Position numbers and translations under genes: made by a program
Assembly (NCBI GenBank): GCA_009741485.1
Contig: CM019216.1
Coordinates: forward strand, 50,359,792-50,423,791
Length of the DNA: 64,000 bases
Reading direction: 5' to 3'
Origin: Malurus cyaneus samueli
Taxonomy: Eukaryota > Chordata > Aves > Passeriformes > Maluridae
The notes under the pieces: model-generated
Databases searched by the model: none
What the model was told of the DNA's origin: nothing
Seen by the model: the letters and a program-made list of their open reading frames with translations, nothing else
In this document: piece by piece, positions 40,601 to 54,238 of the stretch
How the letters are laid out: each line of letters opens with the position of its first letter
How positions within the stretch are numbered: position 1 is the first letter of the stretch

Positions 40601-43600
40601 AACTCAAGAGAGATCTTTTAGTGAGTGTTAAGGTGTTGGAATCAGAGGGATGAAGCAAGATCTGACAGCAATAGCGCAAGGTTTTTATTTGCCAGACAAC
40701 TTTAAAAACATACAAAAACTTCATATAAAAAAAAGCAGGAACCTCATGACAGCTCCAAAATAGTCTCATTAGTTGCTGCTTCAACTAAAAATCTTGTTGC
40801 ATTTCATGTGACCAATTTCAGAGGCAGGTTGTGAAAGCTAATAATTGATAAAAACCCCTGAACTTCCAAAATACTGTTTCAAACCTGGGACTGTTCTTTT
40901 CCCCATGGGTAGCTTAAGCATTCGCAATTCCTGAAATGAAGAACTACACCAGCCATGCTTCAGTTTGAATTTCTGCAATACAATTTACTGTGGAAATCTC
41001 CTTGGTAGCATCAAATGTTCACTCTCCTCATGAATGTCTCACATTCATGAGTCTACATCTTTGTCTTCAGTTTGCTTGTGTTGCCTGATGTTGTCATTGG
41101 GAACTGCTCTATCTGCTGCCATCTCCTTTGTTTGTTGTTCTCAAGAATCATTGCTCATTTATTTTTTTGGGGGCACTGCTCTGTTTTCACTTGGTACACA
41201 ATCTTTACTTATGTAGCGATAATTACATAAAGTATATTTATACGAAAGCATCTTGCCTTGCTGAGAACCTCATTTCGCATTTTTACGATGAGTTCTTGGC
41301 TGATCCATTCCCATTCAGTAAGCCTGCTTTTGTCTGACTGAAACCAATCAGAAGTTTATGACTCAGCTGAATAGTGTTTAAATGGTACAGAGCCATCCTC
41401 TATGAGGGTTAATTAGTTGAGGTAAGAGACCAAGTACTGCTACGTGATTTCTTCTAGGATTATGAGCATTGCATTTCAGTGTATTTACTATTCATTTTCA
41501 GAAAGGGGACTTTTAAGAATAGTTATATAGTGCCCAAGGTTTTAATATTATTCCTGTAGCTTCAGGATCCTGTGTTTTGCAAGGTGTCAAATTCAAAGTC
41601 AGGTTCCTATGATGTCCACATTTCTGCTAGCTGTGCTAGCTCTAAAGTGCTTTGAATTAATTATCTACTTCTCAGTAAGTACTGAATTAAGGGCATAGAT
41701 ATTGTTTTCTAAGAATTTGATTATAGTAATTGTTTGGGCTGCCTGGTGTACTATTGTACTGGCATAGTCTAATCTTGTCACAAACTGTATTCTTAGAAAT
41801 TTATTAAGTAAAATTTTTAATGTTTAAATATATTTTTCTTAATATAAATTAGCATTCACTTAATGGTGGCAGAACCTTAAAATCAAATACGTGGACCAGG
41901 ACTCAGTGGTTAAGAACTTACAAGGAATACAGGAGTTATAACTGACCCTTAGCATTTCTGCCTAGGGTGAGAAAAAGGCATAGTGTTGATGATAAGCATT
42001 TTTCCCAGCACACCAGCTACCTAACTATTCTTAACTCAGTCTGACAGCTAATTTCTTTGGGCTCCTTGCTGTTAATTAGTTTTTAGCTACTTCCATTCTC
42101 ATGAATAGCCATTGCATGGCTATCCAGAAGCCTACTAAAATGATATGACAAGAAAACATAGTATTTCAAGAATATGTCAGACAATTTCACTCATTTCTAC
42201 ATTACTGTTTTCTGGATTCATTTTTGTATTGCTGGTCACTTACTAAGGGAGGCATTTAATAAGCACCTAGTAATGCCTAATAGTAGTTGTTTATGTCTGA
42301 CTGATACTGACTGAAACATCCATCCCCTATTGATCACAATTTTGTGATATGGACAAAAAGTATTATGTGATTTTTCTAAAATCAATCCACACTCTAAGCC
42401 TGCAGACTCACTAAAGTTGACCAAATGTGCAAATTTTCCCTGTCCTGCTGAGGGGTACTTGTTTTAGGGAGCACCTTTTCCTCATTTATATCCTGACAGA
42501 TACTTCCACTATTTACCACCCCAGCAACACTCAGCTAAGCAACTATCATCTCATTTGGCATTGACAAATGGAAATTTATCCTTAGTTATGTTCATTCAAG
42601 ACAAACAACCTTCAGTTTTTCAAATGCTGCATTTATGCACCCCTTTTCAGGCATATATCTCCAACAGCTCCACTTCTCCTATAAAAGCAAACAGGCTGAC
42701 TTCTTAACATCTTCCCTAATTTTATTGACTTATTTCAGCCAGAATTCAACTACTTGAATTCTGCCTTCAGCCAGGGCACTGACCAGGCATTTATTAAACT
42801 TTCATATATGCTCTTCACTCTTCCTCAATTCCTTGATGTTCATACAGTGTGAGAAGAGCACCCTCTAAGTTTATTGAACGTGTCAACCTTTTTGCATCTT
42901 TTCTCATGATACCTACAATACACTTGACAGTGATCAGGCTGCTGCTGGATAAAAAATATAACTTTACTGCTTTGCTGTATTCACTCAACTGTCTGCATTA
43001 ATTGCTGTTTCCTAATTCCCTTCATATAAAGTCTTTGAGGCTGAGATTTTGTTTTAGTCTGATGTTTATAAAGCAAATATAGCCATGAAGCTCTGGTTCA
43101 AAACCAGCAGGAGTATGCCTTTAAAGAAATAACTACCGTTGGTGAGAACAGAAGAGACAGGAGTAAGGAAATGGCAGGGTTTTTTCCTTCTTGACTTCCT
43201 TCTCTATTTGCCCAGTAAAGTAATGCAGTATAAAACTACAAAAACCTTATAAAATTGGAGCTTGAAAATGTGTTTTTCATCAGACTTGCAGAATAAGTTT
43301 AACAATTATGGCAGTTACATCAGTGAAAAAAAAAAAACAGCTAAGACTGGTGATATTACATACTTCTCTCATGCAATTCATATCAAAGTAATGTTATTTT
43401 AATAATTGTTAAAAAAATCTACATACTGCAGGTATTCTAGGAATCAAGTCTTAAATCATACTAATAAAAACTTACAGTACAATTGTTGCCCTTTTTCCCA
43501 CTTATTCCCATGGCTAACTTGAAAAAAATTAGATAATGAAATCAGCTGTCAGAGCAGCCTTATGTGAAAATGCTGCACTAAAATATCACTGCGTTCACAA

Positions 43601-43930
43601 ATTAAATTTCTGTTTGCTACTCATAATAAACTGTCTTTGAGTTTTCAATCAAGTCTTTTGATGCGCATTAAGTGTTCATATACAGGGGGAAAACTGTGAT
43701 TCAACAAAATACAAGTGGAACATCACCAGGACTGCGTGCTTTATTTCTTTCCCTCCACTCAGTGCAAAATTATTTCTACTTGCCGTCTAAATTCTAATTA
43801 GAATAGACGATACTGGGAAAAACGGCTTAGTAATGTATCCCGACGGAAAAAAAAATGTATAATTTACCTAATCCATGCTACTATAATTACGCTACACAAT
43901 ACTGTAGGGACACCAACTTTCAGTCTTTAA
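34642..43930. other. Non-coding stretch, no gene seen
   Basis: Long AT-rich sequence with only short chance frames. The one patterned spot is the triple GAAACTTC cluster at 40129-40177, listed separately. If transcripts start at the 44.2-kb CpG island, this is intron. Confidence 0.5.
40129..40190. promoter_or_regulatory. Three GAAACTTC dyads (heat-shock-element-like cluster)
   Basis: GAAACTTC occurs at 40129, 40146 and 40170, and a GTTTC lies at 40186. Each copy is the GAAnnTTC inverted dyad used by heat-shock factors. The first copy is followed by GAG at the correct 2-nt spacing for a three-part element with one mismatch. It may equally be a decayed short repeat. Confidence 0.25.
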
Positions 43931-43939
43931 ACAAGTAAC

Positions 43940-44880
43940 GGGCATTTTCCACTAACGCGCCTTGTTGCCCTGCGGCGCCGCAAGACGCACTTGGGGAGCG
44001 GCTGGAAAGATCCCGACGCGCCGGGGAGCGGAGCGGGGAGCGTCCGGCCGGGACAGGACACGCTCCCTCCCGCGGCGACATCCCCGCCACCGCCACTCGC
44101 TCCCGCACCGCGCCGCGGGTCCCTCCTGGGTGTCGCGCCCGGCGGGAGGAGCAGCGCGGCGGCCGCGCTCGCCCGCCCTTACCTCAGGTGCAGGTAGTGC
44201 ACCAGCTTCGTCACCACGGTCACCATCTTCGCGGGTCACCTTCCCCGCCGCTGCTCGGGCCGGAGGGACGCGCTTCGAGGAGGGAGCCGCTCCCCGGACA
44301 CTCCTCCGTCAGCGGCTCCTCGCTGCCGCTTCACCTCTCGGCCCTCCGGCGCCGCCGCCGCCCCGCGTCCCTCACGGCCGCCGCCGCGGACACTCGGCCG
44401 CCGCCCGCCCCGCAGGCTCGGCCCGCTCGGTAGAGGCGGGGGGCCCCCCCCCCCGCTGGACAGCCCACCTCGCCCTGCTCCGGCCGCCGCCGGGGGCAGA
44501 GCCGCGGCGGCCGAGTAGGGCCGGGGCGGGCGCTGAGGGGCGGCGGGGCCGGGGAGGCTCGGCCGCGTCCCCGGAGCATCCTGGCGGCCGGAGAGAGCGG
44601 GAGTCCCCGCCGGGGCGGTCCTGCCCGCTGCGCTCCTCAGCGCTGACCGGCTGCGGGATACCGTGACAGGGCTGGGGTCGGGCCGAGGGGCGAAGGGAAG
44701 GGGAGCGGGCGGGAACACGGGCGGGGAGGTGAGGTGAGAGTGCTCCGCCGGAGTGGGAACCCGGCCCCGTCCCAGCGTATGGCACGGCTGAGACCAGCAC
44801 GGTGCCTCTCTCAAACGCGGCTCCGTGGGGAAGAGTTGAACGAGGGGCAAGGGGGGTGATTGTCGGCCTGGGCATCCTGC
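43940..44880. promoter_or_regulatory. Second CpG island, candidate upstream promoter
   Basis: Very GC-rich block with dense CG, GC boxes and (GCC)n, rising abruptly from AT-rich flanks. It contains the minus-strand coding start at 44226. A run of six G followed by eleven C sits near 44438-44454, and G-rich quadruplex-type sequence is at about 44671-44731. It lies 26.6 kb upstream of ARHGAP18 exon 1 and about 10 kb downstream of TMEM244. Long frames on both strands here (up to 234 codons) are Pro/Arg/Ala-rich by-products of GC content. Edges are estimates. Confidence 0.85.
44183..44226 (-). CDS. Candidate alternative first coding exon of ARHGAP18
   Basis: The minus strand has an ATG (44224-44226) in a good Kozak context (A at -3, G at +4). 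An in-frame TGA lies 12 nt upstream, so the start is well defined. The frame runs MVTVVTKLVHYLHL plus 2 nt and ends at CCTGAG then GTAAGG, a near-ideal splice donor. The intron phase is 2, the same as ARHGAP18 exon 1 at 17517, so the exon could splice to ARHGAP18 exon 2 and replace the MSW... N-terminus. That link is inference. The acceptor is outside the window, and the exon could instead open an unrecognised gene. I do not recognise the 14-residue peptide with certainty. Confidence 0.5.
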
Positions 44881-47800
44881 TTCCCCCTACAAAACCCATG
44901 TCTTCGCTCCATTGAGCTCAGCAGAGAGCAGAGAAGAGGTGATTTGATTATGGTGTGTTAGCGTTTACGCAGGAGAATTTGTCATAGTTCTTTAATCCAC
45001 CAGACATAAGTACCAAAAGGACTGAAGCAGAAGGCAGACACATTCGGGCTGGGAGCAATGAAACACCATTCGTGTTATCATAAGGACACTGAAACACTCA
45101 AATTACCTATATTAAGCACTACTGGGTCTTGTATCTCTTGAAATTTCATCTCTACAGTGGATGATTTCCTCATATAAACCACATATAAGTAATCTCTACA
45201 CCTGTTTGATTTGGGAGAAGATTCTGGGGTCTTCATTAGTGGCTGAGAAAATCAGCATAGATGATCACAGCACAGGCAATCAGAAGAGTACATTCACATT
45301 TTCAAATTTTTGAATATTAATTACTTAGTTTCTGCTTCACTCCATATTAAGGGTATGCATTCACCTTTATTTTCCCTTTGTGCATCCACCCTGAGCACTG
45401 ACCAAGACAAGACTCTTGAAAAAGTTGTATGTGTTAAGTGTAGTTCAGAGATGTTCATAATGCACACATTACGTTGTATGAAGAAAGCTTGCATACAAAA
45501 CTGTTTCATATTTTCCGACTCAGAATGCTTGATTAAATTACTTATGCTAATGAAGGATTTCACTACTCAAAGTTATAAACAAAGATAAACCACAGTACAT
45601 GAAATGTTTCCAGCCCACCAGAAAATATTTGGGGTCTGTGGATAGCTTAAAAGTAAGTAGTGAAACAAAGATACATTTTAAATATTTGATATAAATTAGG
45701 AGGTTATACCTATAAGTTATTATTGATTCATACACACACAAACACATATATTCATATGCATATACATGCATATATTTAGTATATATTTATATACATAGTA
45801 TACCTTCTTGAAGTAACCTGGCTATGGTAAATTTTACTTCAGTTCTTCTAGAAAGAACTGCTTGGAAATCCCCATAGAGTAAGAATTTGAACTCCGTTTG
45901 TGGTTTGCTGTAGTCTAATCACTTCTGTCTTCATATTCTTGACAGTATCTGTATTTATTTTTGGGGGTATTTTATGAATCAGACAGAATACAAATTCTGT
46001 AAACAAAAAGGAGATGGTGTAGATTGTCAAAATAGTTTGGGGTTTTTTTTTAAAGTGGGTAAATATTGCAACTTGGATATTTTTGTCTCATTGTATATAT
46101 GTTTTTTTATATCCCACATCTTCAAGTTTGTTTTTTTCATCAATGTCATTATTTTACTGTCTATAAATCCTTCCTGTACTTCCTGTATTTCTCAGGTCAT
46201 GTCAATCAGAGCTCCAAAATATGTGCCCTTCACTTGCTAACTTGTTCTCATCCTCTGTGCTACTCTCTACGCCATTTACAGCTCTGCTTCACCAGTGGAG
46301 TGGCACACAGGTAATGCTTCATCTCCAGCAGGTTTAGCACAGTTGGCTTTTCTTTTTGTACTTAATGATCCCCCTTTCGTATTTTTTCTTAAAATTGGTT
46401 ATCTCTCATTTGCATTTATTTAGTAATACTTACTTGTTAATTCAATGTTTGTGTTTATCCATGTAATATTTTTTTTCTTTTAGAAAGGTCAACAATCTGA
46501 TGTAGCTGTGATCTAAAAATGCTGTTAAAACTCAAACCGTTCATTCCTGAGAATATTTGAATCGCCTTGCTAGACTAAAAATTGATCTGACATATTCAAT
46601 TTTTTTTCTTTTTTTCCCTTAAAGATTTTAATCTTGCCATGAAACAAACATACTGAAAAGTATGTTTTTCAATTTCTAAAAGGATCTTTAAAATATTTAA
46701 AATAAAACATACACTTCAGGAGTTTTTTCTTTCTGTATTTCTTCACTTTATTCCATTGTTTGACTTCAATTTTTTTTGCATCATGTTCAGGTACATTTCA
46801 GTAGTCAAGAGGGTAACACATGTATTTTGATTATACTCTGCCTACAGATTTCTGCAAAAACAAATTTAGATTTTGTTTAATCAGTATTTTCTAGCAGAAA
46901 GCTAGTCAACAGAAAATTCTAAATAATTCCAAGGATTGAAAATGTAGCCCACTATATTCACCATGCTAAGGATGAAAGCAAAGCTTTTCAGGATAAAGTA
47001 TTTGGTCGTCCATAGTGGACAAATGAGACATAAGCTGTTGGAAAGGGGAAATTAAGTCCTAATCCTATTAGCTAATAGATGGCTTATTCCCAGCTGTATC
47101 ATCATATGTTCCTTTTACAGTATTTGGGTGGTTTAATACAGTTCTGGGTTTTTTCTCCCATTCTTACATTTTCCACTTGCCATCCTCATTGGGATGCGTA
47201 CAAATTGGCAAACCCCAGCAAGCCAGATAAGCACATCAGGGTAGTGAGGTGGAAACAGTAGACCAAAATATTAGGTGTAATTACGGGTAAAGAATCTGAA
47301 AAAGAGCTAACACCTTTTGAAGTCAGAGCTTTGCCTGCAGAGGAAATCCTTGGGAAAGGATTCGAGTAAGCTCCGTGGAATGAAGAGGTACGGTCCGTAT
47401 AAATATAGACTCCATCAAAATGCACGTTGAATATTGTCAAAAGAGTTCACTGGCTCTAAAATGGATCAGGTGATTATGATGAAGTGTCAGGAGAATATCA
47501 GAGCTCTCAGATGTCTTCAGCATATCATATTCTGATACATAAAAGTATCCAGCTTTACCGAGAGAATGAAAAGTTCATAATTTAACAGAGTTTGCAGGCA
47601 GAACTTCAGAGAAAAGGTGATTCTGGTGACAAAACTGAGCTCCATTTGGTAGCCTGAGACAATCTGCTATTGTGAGGCTGTTGTGATATATAGCAATTAT
47701 CAGGACCCTAGAATTTATGAGACAGAGTTTGGATAATTTTGAATTTTTTTATGGAGAAGGCAGGTGTGAGAACAGAAACGCCCTGTGAACTACTAACATC

Positions 47801-50800
47801 AGCAAGGTTCTCACTGCACATTCAGAAGGAGCATTTGTGATTGCAATAAAATCATAAATGTATGCCATTTGTACTGTTGGTATAATCTAATAAAAGCAGG
47901 AAAAACTTAATGTCAGGTTTTTAATATTTTTATCAGATGGTCTGTATCATGGACAATACATACATTTTATCATAAACAGTACTTAAATTTGCTTTATAAT
48001 TTTCTTTCCTTAACTGATCAATAATATATTTCAAAGTTAAAAATTAAATTAAACATGTGCTTTCCTAAAATTCCTACCCACTGTCCAAGTTTATTAAGAA
48101 TATATGGAACGATTTTTTCTATACTCTTTCTGTAAAAAAATATGGTGGTTTGGATTTCTTCATCTGCTTTTAGTTGGTTGTCAGGTGTAATTTTTTGCCT
48201 TATTTATGTCCAAAGACAACCTGAATCACTCTGAAAAGGACACTCAACCACTTAGCCATACCATTAATTTTCATAGAAAAAGGCACTTTGTGGGAAAAAA
48301 AAAAAGGTGCAGCTTCAAGGTAACAGCAAGACATCAATTTTCTGTGTTTGAAATTAACATAATGTTTTACATAATGATCCTCTCTGCTGATCATTAAAAT
48401 AACATAGTTACCTCGGCAACTGGAACAGTCTGCAAATGTTATCTAGTGATACATAACACATTCTAAAAATACATACAACAAATAAGGTCTGAAACATTAT
48501 CATTTGGGAAAAAATATTTAAAAAAAAAATTACCTTCTGGTCTTAGCAGATTTTTGTGAGAAAATTTCAATTCAATGCAACTTTATTTTTATTCAAAACT
48601 GACTTTACTTGCGCAAAACTTGAAGACCCAATGCTGTTTCATTTCCTGACAATGGAAAAACTGTAGCTTCTTTTCAATTACAATTTGCATTTTTCTATAA
48701 ATGTTTCAATGGCAAATGCTCAGGAAATAAAATTTATTTCTAAAGCAAGGGTTGAATGCTTAAAAAACTGCTGTAAAACACAACATACCAAATAATGGAC
48801 TGATGAATTCAGGGGATCTGAATGTCCCCACTGTCATTGCTGGTACTCTAGTGAGTCTGACCTGAGCAACTGAGATCTAATGGGACTGAAATAAGCCGAC
48901 ATTGACACCCTTCACCTTTTTTTTTTCCAAGGAAAAACTCAATCAACTGTGTTCACTGATTGTTTTGGGCGTCTTTTAATGAATTTTTGTGTATCACTGA
49001 TTTACTGAAAAGTTTTTCCAGGATTAGCTACCAGCACATCTCCCAGTAGAATGGAAAGTTGCTCCGAGGTAGGTAACTTGGCTTATATCCTTTAAGTTCT
49101 CTTTCATTCTTGCTGAGTTTTGAAGCTGTTACATTCTTGAAACACCTTCTTCCCTCCACCTTTGCCACTCACTGCCTGCCTTGCCTTTCTCTCTCCTGGG
49201 AGTGTACTAAGGAATATTCTGACTTTTCTAGGATTTGCTATAGTTTTCCAGAGAAGTTGTTTTAAAACAATTCCTTAGAATTCAGATTATTTTTAAATAT
49301 TAAAGTTGAATTAATGTAAATGTGTTTTTCTGTTGAATTTGCTTGTGTAATTTGGCTAATACCTCCAAGTTTTTTCAGTTCATATGTGAACTGGAGTGTC
49401 AAACACATTCGTGTTTTCTGTCAATTTCAACGGTACTTCTTTGTGTGGAATCCTATCAAGGTTTAGGAAGTGATTCAAAGCACTTTTTTCAGTATATGTC
49501 AAAAGCTATTGATCTAGAAGTAATTTCAAATGAAAAGTTTCTAAAGACTGCTAGGAAAATTGGTAACTCTTAATGTATTTGAGATTTTGCCACAACTCAT
49601 GGGTTTTTTTTTAAAACAGCTCTCCTTTGGATGTTGAAAATCTGGTGACAAGATGTCTCTGAGAGAGCATCTAGATATATAAGAGTGGTCCTTTTATAGA
49701 GTATTTTTCCAATAGGGATAACAGGATCTTTGCTTTGGAAGCAGGAGTCAGCCGTTTCTTCACAGATCTTTTTGCAAATGCACAGCAAATAATCTCCTAT
49801 TAGGATTTATTTTCAGTGTAATCTAAGGATCAAAAATGCCTGTAACTATATTTTAGGTCAATGACAGGCAGTATGTAAAATCATTCGCATCTTCCTTACA
49901 GGCTCCAGTTTCAACTATCATTCTTCCATCCGAGTGCAACTGTTTTCTAGGGTTTGGGCGCCTGAAAAGATTGGGATCAAGGCCTTCCCATAGGTTTTCA
50001 CTGTGGAAGTTGGTGTCATAGCGTTGCTTCCCAAATCCCCAGTCCAAGCCCAAGCCTTGCTAAACATCAGGACAACATCTAAGTACATATCTTTCCTTTC
50101 TTGCACCCTTGCTGGCAAGAGAAACCTGAGTGTACAAACTCCCAAAACTGGGAGAGGACTTCAAGGTATTCCTTTTGCCCCCTGAACTGGAGAATGGATG
50201 GAGTAGGACTTAAGTCCATCACAGAGAATGCTTGCCCTACAAAACAGGCGTAACTATCCTGGTGCATCTGAAGAGCGACTGTAAAGGGATCCATATCGAT
50301 CTCCTTGAGCAGAGAGGTTGGGACATAGCCTCCAACTAAAAGTTTTAAAGCCCATAATAAAGGCATTAATTACACCATCAAATTTTATAACCATTCCTAA
50401 GACCTTTATCCACTCTGACATCTAATGAAAGAGTGCATGCTGTCTGGGGCCATGATTAGCTCACAAAAAAAGAGAGATTAGAGTATTAGACATTACTGAG
50501 CAGACGGATCATTACACAGGACTTTAAGCCAAGAAATAAATATTCCAAATACGACACATTTGGAAGACACAAAGTATTTAAATAAAGCTTTAAATACATG
50601 TGGAATTTAACAAGGATCTAACTTTATGGTGTGTCAACATACATGCCAGATGATAAAATAAAGAATGTGTAAGGCTTTCACACCTTTTCTCAGTTTAACA
50701 AAGCTTACTCAGTCAAAAGACTGTGGGACACAGGAATCCTGTATGTGAATATCCCATGTAGGAGACTGCAGGTGACTCATCTACATTGCTGGTAATCCAG

Positions 50801-53800
50801 TATTATTCATACTGTGTTTTCTGTATTTATTGGTGCCCTAGTTGGTGGTATTTTTAGGAATACAGAAATAATGAGTACTGTAGGGTTTTGTTTTGCTTGC
50901 TTTTTAAAGTCTGAATGCAAAAGAGATGGAAATGTTGATCAAGCAATTTACAGAGCTGGAAAAATCATGGGCTTAGTTTGTAATAACCAACTCTTTACAT
51001 CACTAGGAAATGATAAGTATTTAACCTATATTTTTTGAAAAAATGCCAACTAAAAATCATACTGTTTCCTATACTCCATAGTTTCATATTTGGCTGTTTT
51101 TACATGATTGAGTTAGTTTGTTGGCCCCAGAGCAAGATTTTCAATTGGTTTGCCTTTTGACATTTCATTGAAAGCAGTGGCATTAGCCTACAGATACATG
51201 CTCAGAGTCTCAAAAACCCCGCTTCATTTCACTCACATTCTTTTTCACAAGGAAGATACTTCACCATTTGGAAAAAGGATGAATGTAGAGCCCTTTAGAG
51301 AGAAGGCTGGACCAAGACAAACTATAATTTTTCTCAGTAGGTGGCTGGACATGATGAAAAGGAGTTCCTTGCCTTTGAAAAGACATCTTAAAATTACTCT
51401 AAGTATGGTTATTAAGGTATGCTATTTGTGTACTGTTCCATTGATTTCTGTTTGCAACTTCTAATCTTCTTTTCTGCAAACTCTGCCTGGAAATGGATGA
51501 CATCTCCATCTGCCTGCAGTATTTTCTAGACTGATTACACCCTACTGATACCTGAGTACGTGCAAACTTGTGACTGCTGGACTGTATCACAAGGGGTTAA
51601 GTAACACTAAACCCACACCAACTAAATTAGACAATATTCCTGTGACTAGCTGAGTCAGGGAGCAAAGAATTCTGAAGATCCTGGGGCAGAAGCCACAAGA
51701 ACAGAATTACAGATTATGCTTGTAACCACGGACGCGGAGACCACCTGTTCTAGAGCCATGTGTACATCAGCAGAGAAACAGATTGCTGCATACAAGTGGC
51801 ATACAAGTCTCATGTCGTGAGACTCCAGGGCTACTAGTTCAGTCTGAAGATATTTTCTTCTTTCACTGATCTTGTTTGTTTCTGTCTTCTCATTTCTTGC
51901 TTTCGTGTGCCTTTTTCCCAAACACATGTGCCTGTTATTGTTTTGTCTACTTTCCTTCTGCTCTCTGTAGTGCTCTTTTCTCGCTGTCTTCATCAGGTCT
52001 TTTAGGACGCTTATACAGTGCCCTTTGTCTCCTGTAGCAGCTCTTCTTTCCTACCTTCACTATCTTGACTGCTACCAATTAGTCGCATGCAAATTGCTCT
52101 AGTGGGACACTTTATTTTTGTTCCAGAAACATCCAGGTTTGTCATATTCAAAAGTACTGTTTTGGTTCATCAGTTAGGAATCACACAGTATTAGATATTG
52201 TATCTCAAGGCTTCTAACCAGGTTATGCCCATACTGATAACGCTCATGTTGCTTATATGATGAATATTTATTTGCATAATATGAAATTTGCCTACATTTT
52301 AACATTAGGTGCAATATTCATCATTTGGCGCAACATACAAGTGACAGAAAAGATTAAATAAATAATGTTGGAATCATCTCACAATTCCATATCTGAAAGT
52401 AATGTAAAATCCAATGATACTTTAGTAGCTGGACTAACGCTTTTAATTCTTGACAGAGTCCTGCTGCAATTTGTTTTCTACTTCTGGCTTAGTTGTATGT
52501 GCTTTGAAGAAATGCTGGGACTAAAGCATTTATCATATTATTCTGAACATATTTCTTGCTGGTGATTTAAGATTTTAAATAGAAAATAAAAGTTAAAAAT
52601 GCTAAGACTGTGCAACAGAGCTACTAGAAGCTACAGCTGGTCTGACACACATAGAGGAAAATCCTGTCAGGATAAAAATAGAAACATGTTCCACCCGTGG
52701 ATTAACTTTATATCTAATCCACTCATGTTGTGCCACATGGCACACTACCTACACACACAAACTCTGTGAGGAAGAGAACAGAGGTATGAATTTACATTAG
52801 ACCTTACTTCCTTCCCATCTATTTCTATAATTTTGAAATGAAACAAACATAGAAGTGTCCAAACATTTTCCAAACTACAGTATCAATTTTCTGTACAGTA
52901 ATATCTCTGAAGATTTGCAAGTCAGCTAATTCACTCTCCAGAATTATTCTTTCTGACTCCAGTATGCAGCATATTATGCTGAAAAACTTGTAAAGTCTAC
53001 ATCTATTCAGTGCTATGAATTTACATATTTGGTTTGTCTCTAAAATGGCTTTCATATCTGTCATTCATGAGAAACAAATTGCTTCTTTGGGAGTCTTCTG
53101 AAAGGTGTTTCTCACTCTATATGTATCTTCAGTACTGAAGCTTAATTGAAATTTTTAAAACTTGCAATAAATTTCAAGATGTTTGATTAGATCAACAGGG
53201 GACTGATTCTTCAGAGGCGTTATCTGTTGAGTGAGATTAAGGCAAATGCAACATTTAGCATTCCTGTGCAAACAGCAATCTAATCTTGTTCTTCCAAGCA
53301 AACTGGAGTTGAAACCCAATCACTTGATTTAATGCTTAAGATTAAGTTGCCTTCTCACAATTTTCCTGTTACAACTTTGTTATGATTAAAGGCATAAATA
53401 AGAAATTGAAGCCACAACTATGGTCTGTTTGCTGTTTTTAATTTCCACTACCTGTAAACCCTTACTTTGGCGTTGGCCACTGACAGCTAGGGAAGAAAGA
53501 AGGATATGTAGAAAAGTGTCTGTCAGTAGCATTTGCCTTTCCCCCATTCAGCACAGCCACACTATAAATGGGTCATTAGCAAAAGCAAGAATAGCCTAAA
53601 GCTTTTGCAGAAAACGTTTGTCTGTAGCGTCCCTGGAAGCAAGAGGGTCAACCCAACATCAGGGATTGTACTTCTGCCTCCCGTTGTCTTGGACAGCTTC
53701 TAAATGAGAGGTCTAAGATGGAATGAGATGCAGGGGTATGTGCTGCTCACTGCTTCCTCTTTGCCAGGAGTTTGTCAGTAAAGACTGCTTTAAACCTACG

Positions 53801-54238
53801 GTGATTTATGTAAAATAGGGTGACTTTAAAGCTTCACAGTGCTTGTGAGAGGTCAGACAGCAACCTAAATTAGTCAGCATTTCATAAAATGCAACAGATA
53901 ACAGGCACCCTGAAAGCATTACATTCAAGTAAATGTTTTCTGTTTCCTTGTCGAAGTGTAGAAGTGTTTGCAGGAGTGTTGCATCATTGCTCTAATCCTC
54001 CTTATGGTTTCTTGGTTTTTAAAAAGAGACAGTGTACCTAATTACTTCATTAATGAAAAATGTAGGTACAAAAGCTGAAAGTGATGATGTTGCCAAAAAA
54101 CATAATATACAAGAGGTCTGGTAAGCTAAATATTAACCTTACAATTAGACAGTTGCTAACTTCAATTCGTTTTAATTACATTGATTAATGAAACAATAAA
54201 GTTCATTTAGATACAAAGGAAAGTTCTAATATTCCTTT
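44881..54238. other. Intergenic between ARHGAP18 upstream exon and TMEM244, no gene seen
   Basis: AT-rich sequence. Contains a CA/TA low-complexity patch at about 45730-45800. A group of overlapping minus-strand frames lies at 49853-50366 and I could not identify it. No splice-bounded exons or repeat families were recognised otherwise. Confidence 0.45.
54171..54176 (-). terminator. TMEM244: Possible TMEM244 poly(A) signal (ATTAAA)
   Basis: ATTAAA on the minus strand, 62 bases past the stop codon. No AATAAA was seen on this strand within the next several hundred bases. It is weak evidence, because this hexamer is common in AT-rich DNA. Confidence 0.25.

Noticed and set aside
43962..44666. 234-codon plus-strand open frame in the CpG island
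   Set aside because: It is Ala/Arg/Pro/Gly-rich with no domain, and similar long frames exist on the opposite strand. GC-rich DNA has few stops, so the length is not evidence of coding.
44236..44899. Long minus-strand frames (204 and 175 codons) upstream of the 44226 start
   Set aside because: Same compositional effect. They lie in the presumed leader or promoter, and the defined start has an in-frame stop just upstream.
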